Shown piece after piece: positions 34,856 to 43,098 of a stretch of 64,000 bases of DNA. Below the pieces are notes generated by a model. That model was not told the origin of the DNA and did not search any database. It saw nothing but the letters and a program-made list of their open reading frames with translations. Source of the stretch: Chryseobacterium sp. IHB B 17019 (GTDB lineage Bacteria; Bacteroidota; Bacteroidia; Flavobacteriales; Weeksellaceae); contig NZ_CP013293.1 of assembly GCF_001456155.1 (NCBI RefSeq), positions 248,001-312,000 of the forward strand, written 5' to 3'. Numbering within the stretch: position 1 is the stretch's first letter; every line of letters begins with the position of its first letter. Made by a program: the position numbers and the translations under genes.

Positions 34856-36231
34856 TAGTAACCTGAGTTTTGTGGATTTAAATTAGGATTGAGTTGCAGT
34901 TCCTTTTGTGGGAGTGGCCACAACTCGTGATGACTTTTCCAATTAATTTTAACTGGAATCAAGCTTTGAAGTTGTCCCGTCCTTTTAAGATCAAAAAAGC
35001 GGTGCCCCATTTCAGTAAAGAACTCTCTTCTATTTTCTAATAGGATCTCATTTAAAAGCGCTCCTTGAGAAATAGCGTTATCCAAAGCGCTCAGCCCCGC
35101 TCTTTGTCGTGTGGCATTGATATAGGGAAGGGCTAAATTTATCTTATTCTGTCTGGCCAGCACTTCCGCCAAAAGCAAATATACTTCCTCCAACCTAAAG
35201 ACAATCGAATATTCCGTTGTATTAGCCGACCTGTTTTTATATTTATCGGCACGGTACCAAGTGTTTGTACCACTTGTAACCGTGGTCATCCACTTTTGTT
35301 TTCTCAGATCGATAGGGGAAAACGCAGCAACAAGATCTGCTGTTAATGCATAGCTGTTGGTTGGCGCACCCGTAAAGTAATAAAGACCTGCTTCTTTGGT
35401 TGCATCGCCCGGATTTTTAGGTTTAAGCTGCCAAAGAATGTGGTTTCCTGATTTTATAAATACTTTGCTGAGGTCATTCTCAAAAGAATATAAAGGACTT
35501 TGAACAATATTTGCAAGCAAAGATTCTGCATCACTCCATCGGTTTTGTGCCATATAAACTTTTGCTAGAAGTAACTGCGCTGTCTTACTGTTTGCAAAAA
35601 TTCTTTCAGAATTTCCATAAGTATCATTTAACAGGCTTATTGATTCTTGAAGGTCTGAATCGAGTCTTTCCAACACCTCTAAAGCCGATGTCTTTGATAA
35701 AACTGTGTTGATCTGATAACCTGTTGTAATGGGATAGGGGATATCGCCAAAGAGCCGTTGTAGGTAAAAGAACATTAAAGAACGCAAAAACAATGCTTCC
35801 CCTTTTAAGCGGTTCCGGTCTGAAGTCGACAATGAGGTCGATGATTGAACGCCCTCTATAATTGCATTGGCGACAAATACCTGCTGATAAGTGCTTGCCC
35901 AATTGCTATAGATCAGCGCGTTGATATCGGTCTGTTCATTTTGATACAGTTCATATATCCCATTGGTGGCGGTAGGTGAATAAGAATCCAAATCGTCGGT
36001 ATAGACACCCAGATGTGGTCCCATTTTATCGCCGGCGAATAAAGAGTTTTCCCTTACTCCGGCATAAAGGCCTGCCAAAACTGCATTTGCAGTCTGTACG
36101 TCCTGAAAGACGAGATCAGTGGTGATTTGGTTGTTAGGTACATCGACTTCTACTAATTTTTCGCATGAAACGCATAAGTATGCTGAAAAAGACAATAGTA
36201 AAATTATATTGATAAGTTTAAATAATTTCAT
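34855..36231 (-). CDS. SusD/RagB-family outer-membrane lipoprotein
   Basis: A 458-aa lipoprotein with a signal ending in the lipobox CVSC. SusD hallmarks are NAVLAGLYAGVRENSLF near the start, the repeated TPR-like helices (SLMFFYLQRLFGDIPY) and the C-terminal FFDLKRTGQL...WPLPQKELQLNPNL motif. It forms the lid of the SusC transporter and binds substrate. It is 12 bp after the SusC gene and coupled to the S9 peptidase downstream. Substrate is unknown; no glycan enzymes are nearby, so it is probably not for sugars. Confidence 0.95.
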   Translation of the reverse strand: MKLFKLINIILLLSFSAYLCVSCEKLVEVDVPNNQITTDLVFQDVQTANAVLAGLYAGVRENSLFAGDKMGPHLGVYTDDLDSYSPTATNGIYELYQNEQTDINALIYSNWASTYQQVFVANAIIEGVQSSTSLSTSDRNRLKGEALFLRSLMFFYLQRLFGDIPYPITTGYQINTVLSKTSALEVLERLDSDLQESISLLNDTYGNSERIFANSKTAQLLLAKVYMAQNRWSDAESLLANIVQSPLYSFENDLSKVFIKSGNHILWQLKPKNPGDATKEAGLYYFTGAPTNSYALTADLVAAFSPIDLRKQKWMTTVTSGTNTWYRADKYKNRSANTTEYSIVFRLEEVYLLLAEVLARQNKINLALPYINATRQRAGLSALDNAISQGALLNEILLENRREFFTEMGHRFFDLKRTGQLQSLIPVKINWKSHHELWPLPQKELQLNPNLNPQNSGY

Positions 36232-36243
36232 TTGTTTTAGATT

Positions 36244-39200
36244 TTAAAAGTTAAACTGGGCGCCAAAAGCATATGTTCTCAATGGGGGCAGGTAACCCAT
36301 AGCGATAAATTCAGGATCTATACCGAAGTATTTTGTAACGGTGAAAACGTTTTGTCCCTGAAAATAGATTTTTGCCTCCTTAAAGACTCCGTTGATAATT
36401 GGGATTTTATAGCCAACCTGTAAGTTCTTCAAACGGATAAATGATGCATCTGAAATCGCCGCTGTGCTATTCTGGAATAAATTGTGCGATGCATTCGTTG
36501 CTGATCTATAGGGCGCGTAGAATCCTGACGGGTTTTCGGTGGACCACACATCTAAAACCTCTATAGGCTGGTTGTTCATACTGCCTGGCACAGGCATAAT
36601 ATTATTGTAGTTTCGGTTTCTCTGTTTAACGAACTGAAACAAAAAAGATATGTCCCAGTTTTTGTAACGTAATGTATTGTTCCAGCCGCCGAAAAAATCG
36701 ACTCCAATCTTCTCAACAACTTTATTGTCGTCAGGTGATGATATTTTTCCGTCCCCATTAAAGTCGGTAAACTGATATTGACCAGTTTGTGGGTTAATTC
36801 CTTCAAATTGATAAACTTTTATAATTGAAGTGGGTTTTCCGATCATGTACTGATTGGCATAGGTCGAGCCTTCCAATCCTGGGAAGGCAACCAGCTTGTT
36901 TTTGGGGAAACTGATATTGAAACCTGTTTCCCATTGAATCTGATCCAATTTCAAAGGACGGGCAGTGATTTCCAATTCGAATCCTGTATTCTCCACAGTA
37001 GCTGGCAGATTAGCCAGAACCGACGGAAAGCCTGTGATCGCAGGTAGCTGAATTCCCACTAGCTGGTTTGAGGATCGATTAAGGTACCATGCTGTGGTTA
37101 GATTCAATCTATTTTTAAAAAATCCGAGTTCTAGCGCGGCTTCCAGTTTCACCGTTTTCTCCCAACTGTAATCGGGATTATATAGACGGGAAGGTAACAA
37201 GGCCGTAACTGCATTATATATTGATGAAGAAACCGTAAAGGTATCAAGGTATTGGTAATCGCCGATATTGTCACTTCCCGCGGAACCGAAACTCCCACGA
37301 AGCTTCCCAAAGCTCAGCCATTTGCTGTTTTTGAGCAAAGCTTCATTTGAAAACAGCCATGCTGTACCGATGGCGCCAAAGTTGGCAAACCTTTTATTCG
37401 GTCCGAAGCGGCTGCTCCCATCTCTTCTTCCGGTGACGTTCATAATGTAGCGGTTCTTGTACTGATAATTTATCCTGCCAAAAACGGCTGCGTATCTGTA
37501 CTCAGTGTTGACCTGATCTGATATGATTTTGGTTTGAGCTGCACCTATGTTCTCGATGAACTGATTACTCTCAAAACCTATCCCCGTCATGGAGCCCTGC
37601 TGATTGACGTCCCGCTGAAAAGTCCCGCCGATCAAAACGTCCAGTTCATGATTTCCGTTTTTGTAAATCCAGTTTGCCTGTGGTTCCAATATAAACGAAA
37701 ACCTATCCTGATTGCTTTTTGACGCCCTCGAGGTGGCGCTAGACTGCCCAAGAGCGAACGATGGGTTGTACATTGTGTTGGGCTGTATGGCTATTTCATC
37801 AAGGGTCTGATAGTTGATTCCACCGTTAAATTTGATCTTAAGACCAGTAAAGATTTCATACATTGAATTGATATTGGTAAGAAACTGTTTGGTTTGATTG
37901 GCATAGGTACTATTGAATGGAGCCACAGGATTAGCAAAGGTGTTGTTTTCCCAGTTCAAGCTTCCATTTTCGGTATAAAGTGAAGGCGAATTCGGTGCTA
38001 ACCAATAAGCCTGCCTTGTGATATCTGATCTTACAATATTGTTTTTTTGGATGGAAAACATATTGGAAACATTTAACTGAAACTTCCTGTCCAATGAGCG
38101 ATGGGAGATATTGCTGGAAAAGTTATTGCTGCTGTATTTGAAATCGCTTCCGAATGCAGTGGACTGTTCATTATGCCCAAACGCCAATAAAAACGTAGTG
38201 TTCTCACTTCCGCCATTTAGCGAAACCTGCATGTTGGAGGTAGCGGCTGTATTACCGATCAGTGTTTTTACCCAATCCGGATCACGGTCTTGATTCCAGA
38301 CACCATTGATATCGTAAGCAGTGGCGGGGTAGGCTGTGATACCATCATTTGCAAAAGCCTGCTTACGCATTGTCAGGTATTGAGAGGTGTCAAGCATTTT
38401 CATTTTTGATACTACCTGACTTAAGGCATAACTCGTATTAAAAGATAATCTCAATTTTCCTGCTTTCCCTTTTTTCGTGGTAACCAGAATAACCCCATTT
38501 GCACCCCGAGATCCATAAATTGCTGTTGCATCAGCATCTTTAAGTATTTCGAAGCTTTCAATGTCATTAGGGTTGATGCTGTTTAGAGGGTTAATGCTCG
38601 CCCCAGGCAAGATCACACCAGAATAAGTCGAAGTCATTTCACCTCCAATCGGTACGCCATCAATCACATATAACGGTTGACTACCATCAATGCCACTATT
38701 ACTGGTAGTTCTAAGACTATTTCTACCTCTGATCTGAATGTCAAAACCACCACCCGGTACACCTGAATTTTGCGTAATACTTACGCCCGCCATACGTCCC
38801 TGCACGGTTGAAAGCACATTGGTTACGGGTTGGTTTTCGATTTCTTTAGCGGTTACTTTTGCAATACTTCCGGTTCGCTCTTTATCTTTTACAGAATAGT
38901 AGCCAGCATTGAGCGTAATTTCCTCAATCTTGGTTTCGTTGTTGATAAAAGCGGCAGTGTCCTTTACTTTTTGAAGAGTAGCTACGGCAGGTGCAATTTC
39001 CTCTTGATCTGAAAAAGCAGATGTTTTTGAGATTTTCTGCCTGATGATTACCGAATTGTTGTAGATAATAGCCTCAAAGGGTAAGCCTTTTAATATCTTA
39101 TTCGCACAGTCCAATACACTTTCGTTGGTGCATGTGACCGCTCTAATCCTATAATTTTTTAGGTGGTCTGTGGAAAAAGAAAACTGTTTAATCTTGTTTT

Positions 39201-39348
39201 CAAGTAGAAAACGTTCAATCGCATTCGCGGCTGGAATGTTTTCCGCGGAATAATTGACTTTCATTTTTGAAAGTTCTTTTTGTTGCTGCCCATAAAAATG
39301 CGTTATCCCCGATAACAGCAATAGGGCGGCGGTGCAAATATTTTTCAT
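36244..39348 (-). CDS. SusC/RagA-type TonB-dependent transporter with STN domain
   Basis: A 1034-aa outer-membrane protein. The signal peptide ends THFYGQ. The STN signalling domain (about 25-103, MKVNYSAENIPAANAIERFL) is followed by a short linker, the plug domain (QIRGRNSL, VIDGVPIGG, ILKDADATAIYGSRGANGV) and a beta-barrel ending YAFGAQFNF. No carboxypeptidase-like (CPD) insertion is seen, unlike the second SusC. The STN domain indicates regulation through the FecR anti-sigma factor encoded upstream. The operon order is sigma-FecR-[hairpin]-SusC-SusD-S9. Confidence 0.95.
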   Translation of the reverse strand: MKNICTAALLLLSGITHFYGQQQKELSKMKVNYSAENIPAANAIERFLLENKIKQFSFSTDHLKNYRIRAVTCTNESVLDCANKILKGLPFEAIIYNNSVIIRQKISKTSAFSDQEEIAPAVATLQKVKDTAAFINNETKIEEITLNAGYYSVKDKERTGSIAKVTAKEIENQPVTNVLSTVQGRMAGVSITQNSGVPGGGFDIQIRGRNSLRTTSNSGIDGSQPLYVIDGVPIGGEMTSTYSGVILPGASINPLNSINPNDIESFEILKDADATAIYGSRGANGVILVTTKKGKAGKLRLSFNTSYALSQVVSKMKMLDTSQYLTMRKQAFANDGITAYPATAYDINGVWNQDRDPDWVKTLIGNTAATSNMQVSLNGGSENTTFLLAFGHNEQSTAFGSDFKYSSNNFSSNISHRSLDRKFQLNVSNMFSIQKNNIVRSDITRQAYWLAPNSPSLYTENGSLNWENNTFANPVAPFNSTYANQTKQFLTNINSMYEIFTGLKIKFNGGINYQTLDEIAIQPNTMYNPSFALGQSSATSRASKSNQDRFSFILEPQANWIYKNGNHELDVLIGGTFQRDVNQQGSMTGIGFESNQFIENIGAAQTKIISDQVNTEYRYAAVFGRINYQYKNRYIMNVTGRRDGSSRFGPNKRFANFGAIGTAWLFSNEALLKNSKWLSFGKLRGSFGSAGSDNIGDYQYLDTFTVSSSIYNAVTALLPSRLYNPDYSWEKTVKLEAALELGFFKNRLNLTTAWYLNRSSNQLVGIQLPAITGFPSVLANLPATVENTGFELEITARPLKLDQIQWETGFNISFPKNKLVAFPGLEGSTYANQYMIGKPTSIIKVYQFEGINPQTGQYQFTDFNGDGKISSPDDNKVVEKIGVDFFGGWNNTLRYKNWDISFLFQFVKQRNRNYNNIMPVPGSMNNQPIEVLDVWSTENPSGFYAPYRSATNASHNLFQNSTAAISDASFIRLKNLQVGYKIPIINGVFKEAKIYFQGQNVFTVTKYFGIDPEFIAMGYLPPLRTYAFGAQFNF

Positions 39349-39406
39349 AATTTTGCATAAGTATTTTTAAATTAATAGTCAGTGAAGATTTATTAGTTTG
39401 GTACTT

Positions 39407-39431
39407 GACCGACGGGTGCCCTCCGTCGGTC
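39407..39431 (-). terminator. Hairpin between FecR and SusC genes (first locus)
   Basis: GACCGACGG and CCGTCGGTC form a perfect 9-bp stem with a 7-base loop. It lies between the FecR stop (39494) and the SusC start (39348). A stem of equal character lies at the same place in the second locus. It may be an attenuator that reduces read-through from fecR into susC. Confidence 0.7.
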
Positions 39432-39493
39432 GTTTTGTACATATACTATTCTATTTATCCGGAACCATAGCAGGTGTCATAACGCACCATATT

Positions 39494-40390
39494 CTATTCT
39501 TCCAGTTCAAAAATGGAATCATTGATTTGTTTAAATTTAAGGTTAAGCTGAAAAGCCAGCATATGAGTAGCAACTGCTGCATTTGAGTCAATCGATGAGC
39601 TTGTAATTTTGATGTTGTCAAGCTGACGGGGATAATGGATGGTTACCCCATAGGTTTTTTCGATAACCTGAAATGCTTCTTTTAGCGGACAATCCTGAAA
39701 TGTTAAGGATGCAGATTTATTGGATAACCTTGTAGTTTTTGCATTTTCCGTTGAAATTACAGAAGAGGCTTCTGGAATCCCATAATTGGTAAATGTCTGC
39801 TTGGGAGCTAATGGTATAGGCGTTGGATGACCTGTTTTAAAAACCAGAACTTTTCCCTCAAACAGGTCTACCTTGAAAGTTTTTCCAGATTGAGAGACTT
39901 TAAATATAGTCCCAAGTACCTTTGTTTCATAGCTGTTTCCATGAACGATAAAAGGATGTTCTTTAGATTTTGCTACCTTGAATATGGCATCACCTTCAAG
40001 GAATACCTCTCTTGTATCAGAAGGAAATGATTTTTCAACGGTCAGTTTGCCTCCCTGTGAAAGGATTACCACAGAACCGTCAGCTAACTTTATTTCAGAA
40101 TTATTTGATGCTGCAAGGTAAACCTCTGGCTTGAAAAGAGTATTATACGTGATTAGGCCAAAAATAGTTAATATGACTGTTGCAGCCATAGTACCATATA
40201 TCCTTAATCTTCGCTGTTTACTTTTTCGTTCCTTATTCCTTATCCCAGTAATGATGTTCTCCCACATTTGACCGTTCTCTTCAGGAGTCAGTGGCGGATG
40301 ATCACCTGTTTCTTTTCCACTAAGAATATCTTCCCAGAGTTGTCTGTCCTTATTTGGCGTACTGGATGGGAAATTGTTTTTTTCTTCCAT
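39494..40390 (-). CDS. FecR-type anti-sigma factor
   Basis: A 298-aa protein. The N-terminal cytoplasmic part carries a duplicated LWEDILSGKE / MWENIITGI motif. One membrane helix (about 63-85, YGTMAATVILTIFGLITYN) follows, then the FecR domain (LADGSVVILSQGGKLTVEKS, VFLEGDAIFKVAKSKEHPF). It transmits a signal from the STN domain of SusC to the ECF sigma factor encoded just upstream (96 bp gap). Confidence 0.92.
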   Translation of the reverse strand: MEEKNNFPSSTPNKDRQLWEDILSGKETGDHPPLTPEENGQMWENIITGIRNKERKSKQRRLRIYGTMAATVILTIFGLITYNTLFKPEVYLAASNNSEIKLADGSVVILSQGGKLTVEKSFPSDTREVFLEGDAIFKVAKSKEHPFIVHGNSYETKVLGTIFKVSQSGKTFKVDLFEGKVLVFKTGHPTPIPLAPKQTFTNYGIPEASSVISTENAKTTRLSNKSASLTFQDCPLKEAFQVIEKTYGVTIHYPRQLDNIKITSSSIDSNAAVATHMLAFQLNLKFKQINDSIFELEE

Positions 40391-40486
40391 AATAATACAG
40401 GTCTATATTATGTATTACTGCGAAATGGAAAAAAAGGACAATGTATTCTATAAAAATTAACTCTTTTTAAGGGACTTTAACTTAAT

Positions 40487-41011
40487 TTAAGAGTTTTGAT
40501 GACGGTTTTTAAGAAAATCCATTGCTTTTAAAATATGATTTTTGACTGTGCTTTTTGGAATGCTCAATTGGATAGCAATCTGTTCCTGGGTCATTCCCTC
40601 TAATTTATTCATTCTAAAAATCTGTCTGCGGAGTGGGGGAATGATGAGTGCGATGCTCGCTTCAAGCTCAGTGAGATTGAATTCTTTCTGTTTTTTTGAG
40701 TTCAGATCATCATATGAGGTATCTGCAAAATCAATATTGTTGTCTTCAAAAAAATGTTGTCTTGCTCGTAACTTGTAAAATTCGAAAATTTTCTGATTAA
40801 CGGTTTTATAGATAATGCTTTCTGCCTTTCCTGAGTATAAAGACTGGCGGTATTCCCATAGGTGGATAAAGACATCTTGAACCACATCCTTCACGTCTTC
40901 TCTTTTCTTAATCTTTCTGGAAATGTAAGAAGAGACCTGATGGTTGTGTTGGTGAAAAAACTTTTTATAAGCATTTTCTTCGGCGTTGAAAAATTTGCCG
41001 GGCAGTTTCAC
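40487..41011 (-). CDS. ECF sigma factor (FecI-like)
   Basis: A 174-aa sigma factor with region 2 (VKDVVQDVFIHLWEYRQSL) and region 4 (MTQEQIAIQLSIPKSTVKNH). It is controlled by the adjacent FecR protein and should activate the SusC-SusD-S9 operon. No -35/-10 for this sigma could be recognised by eye. It lies downstream of, and on the same strand as, the LexA-like gene (gap 78 bp) but is probably separately transcribed. Confidence 0.93.
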   Translation of the reverse strand: MKLPGKFFNAEENAYKKFFHQHNHQVSSYISRKIKKREDVKDVVQDVFIHLWEYRQSLYSGKAESIIYKTVNQKIFEFYKLRARQHFFEDNNIDFADTSYDDLNSKKQKEFNLTELEASIALIIPPLRRQIFRMNKLEGMTQEQIAIQLSIPKSTVKNHILKAMDFLKNRHQNS

Positions 41012-41089
41012 ATGTCTGTTTTTATTGTTACAAATTTATATTTTCATTAAATGTGGAATAAATACTTATTCGCGGATGTTAGATCATGG

Positions 41090-41854
41090 TTACCGGATCA
41101 GATGTTTTTCAAGCTTGATAATATTCTCTTTGAGAGAAAAGATCGTTTCTTTTACATTTCCATCTGTAAAATCCAGTACATCATATTCCTTTAGCAGACT
41201 GTATTCATATTCCCACACTTCAAGCAGCTCATAGGAGGAAATTTCATATGGTTGAAAAACCTTGTTGTCCGATTCCACCCAAATAGAATTTTCGCCTATG
41301 CGTGCCAGTCGTTTATACACAAAGCCGCTACGGGTTACTAGTAGGTAACTTTTACCTACTTTCATTTCAATAATTTTCTCGGTATATTTTCCGATGATAT
41401 AGGTTCCGTCTTTAAAAGGCGGCATCGAATCACCTTCAGCCGGAAAGCCCCGGTATTTTCCGTTTCTTAGGAAAGGTAACGAAATATGCTGTAAGCCTTC
41501 AATGTAATCTGGATCACTAAAGCCAGTGACATAACCCATCTGCGCTTTATAGGGAACTATTTCAATTTTATTCTCTCCGGTTTTGCCGACTTTTATGGGA
41601 AGAACAATCCTGTTATCTGAAAGATTAACAATATCATCCAATGAATATTTCCTTAGGTCGACGGTCAGTAAAAGATCAATGCTCACATTAAAATAACGTG
41701 AAATCTTAACCAACAACTCATAAGGTGCCTGTGTAGGCCCATCCTCGTATTTCGCAAGGCGGCTTCGGTCTATTTCCAGACCTTCTGCAAGCACTCTTTG
41801 CGAGATCTCAAGTTTGTCTCTCAGATATCTGATGTTTCCTGCAAAATATAACAT
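41090..41854 (-). CDS. LexA-like repressor: XRE helix-turn-helix plus S24 peptidase domain
   Basis: A 254-aa regulator. The N-terminal XRE helix-turn-helix (ISQRVLAEGLEIDRSRLAKY) is followed by an S24/LexA-type C-terminal domain with the catalytic pair S143 (GDSMPPFKDG) and K181 (VYKRLARI), numbering from ATG 41854. The usual Ala-Gly cleavage site is replaced by KAQMGYVTG, so the scissile bond is less certain. An ATG at 41875 would add seven residues. It is divergent from dinB, and two nested palindromes lie between the genes, so it likely represses itself and the dinB-dnaE operon and responds to DNA damage. Confidence 0.88.
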   Translation of the reverse strand: MLYFAGNIRYLRDKLEISQRVLAEGLEIDRSRLAKYEDGPTQAPYELLVKISRYFNVSIDLLLTVDLRKYSLDDIVNLSDNRIVLPIKVGKTGENKIEIVPYKAQMGYVTGFSDPDYIEGLQHISLPFLRNGKYRGFPAEGDSMPPFKDGTYIIGKYTEKIIEMKVGKSYLLVTRSGFVYKRLARIGENSIWVESDNKVFQPYEISSYELLEVWEYEYSLLKEYDVLDFTDGNVKETIFSLKENIIKLEKHLIR

Positions 41855-41867
41855 TGTCAAAATTCTT

Positions 41868-41916
41868 CCCAACAAAGTTAAATCATTTTGCTAAATATAT
41901 TAGCAATTTTGTTGGG
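41868..41916. promoter_or_regulatory. Nested palindromic operators between the repressor and dinB
   Basis: CCCAACAAA (41868-41876) and TTTGTTGGG (41908-41916) are perfect 9-bp arms. Between them is TTGCTAA (41888-41894)/TTAGCAA (41900-41906), a perfect 7-bp inverted repeat with a 5-bp spacer. On the minus strand TAACTTTG (complement 41873-41880) fits the Bacteroidetes TAnnTTTG -7 box and would place the repressor promoter within its own operator. Confidence 0.75.
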
Positions 41917-41931
41917 TAATTTATTCAAGAG

Positions 41932-43077
41932 ATGGAAAGAGCGATTGTACATATGGATTTGGATACCTTTTTTGTATCGTGTGAACGCAGGAATGATTCG
42001 CGGTTAAACGGTCTGCCCATCATTATAGGTGGTGGTGATCGTGGTGTTGTTGCATCATGTTCTTATGAAAGCCGCCGCTTCGGAGTACGGTCGGCCATGC
42101 CTATCAAAATGGCACTTAAGCTATGCCCAGAGGCTAAAGTGATCAAAGGCGATATGGATTTATATTCTAAACTCTCCCACGAAGTAACAGAAATCATTGA
42201 AGAAAAAGTTCCGTTAATGGAGAAGGCCAGTATTGATGAATTTTACCTGGATTTATCCGGCATGGATAAATTTTTTGGATGTTATCAATGGACGCAGCAA
42301 CTGGCATCAAATGTAATGAAGAATACCGGACTGCCCATCAGTTTTGCACTTTCCAATAACAAGACGGTTTCCAAAATCGGTACTGGCGAAGCAAAGCCTA
42401 TCGGACATATGGAGATAAAGGATACAATGGTGAGGCCTTTTCTAAACCCATTATCTGTACGGAAAATCCCGATGGTCGGTGGGGAAACCTACAAGCTTCT
42501 TTCGCGGATTGGAATCAGAACAATCCATACACTCTCTGAAATGCCCGCCGAGGTATTGCAAAAAATAATGGGAAAGAACGGATTGGAACTCTGGAAAAAA
42601 GCCAATGGAATTGACGAGACGCCGGTAATACAATATTCGGAAAGAAAATCAATTTCATCAGAGCGTACTTTTACCAAGGACTCAATAGATATCACAGCAA
42701 TTAAATCCATGATAACAGGAATGGCTGAACAGCTTGCCAATCAGCTCAGGGAGGAAAAATGGCTGACTTCTACCATTGTTATAAAAATCCGTTACTCGAA
42801 TTTCGATACCGAGACCAAACAATGCCGTGTAAGTTATACCTCATCTGACCATACCATCTGCAAGTATGCTTTGGAACTTTTCAATAAAGTTTATACCCGA
42901 AGGATGCGCATTCGTCTGGTCGGTTTAAAACTTACAGGGTTGGTGCACGGGGAATACCAGATGAATATTTTTGAAGATACACAGGAAATGATGAACCTCT
43001 ACCAGTCAATGGATTATATCAAGAAACGCTTTGGAAAAAATGCTGTTGGACGTGCTTCCGGATTTAATTTTTTATAA
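41932..43077 (+). CDS. dinB: Y-family translesion DNA polymerase (DinB/UmuC type)
   Basis: A 381-aa Y-family polymerase. The catalytic carboxylates are visible: D9 in VHMDLDTFF, and D102-E103 in the SIDEFYLDLSG motif. The helix-hairpin-helix region (MVGGETYKLLSRIGIRTIHT) and little-finger domain follow. It bypasses DNA lesions with low fidelity. It is transcribed divergently from the S24 repressor and is followed 21 bp later by a dnaE-type gene, giving a SOS-type mutagenesis operon. Confidence 0.93.
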   Translation: MERAIVHMDLDTFFVSCERRNDSRLNGLPIIIGGGDRGVVASCSYESRRFGVRSAMPIKMALKLCPEAKVIKGDMDLYSKLSHEVTEIIEEKVPLMEKASIDEFYLDLSGMDKFFGCYQWTQQLASNVMKNTGLPISFALSNNKTVSKIGTGEAKPIGHMEIKDTMVRPFLNPLSVRKIPMVGGETYKLLSRIGIRTIHTLSEMPAEVLQKIMGKNGLELWKKANGIDETPVIQYSERKSISSERTFTKDSIDITAIKSMITGMAEQLANQLREEKWLTSTIVIKIRYSNFDTETKQCRVSYTSSDHTICKYALELFNKVYTRRMRIRLVGLKLTGLVHGEYQMNIFEDTQEMMNLYQSMDYIKKRFGKNAVGRASGFNFL

Positions 43078-43098
43078 CAATACAAAAAAATAGTAAAA

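Noticed and set aside
34855..39348. Polysaccharide utilisation locus
   Set aside because: SusC/SusD are present but no glycoside hydrolase, lyase or sugar kinase is near either copy.
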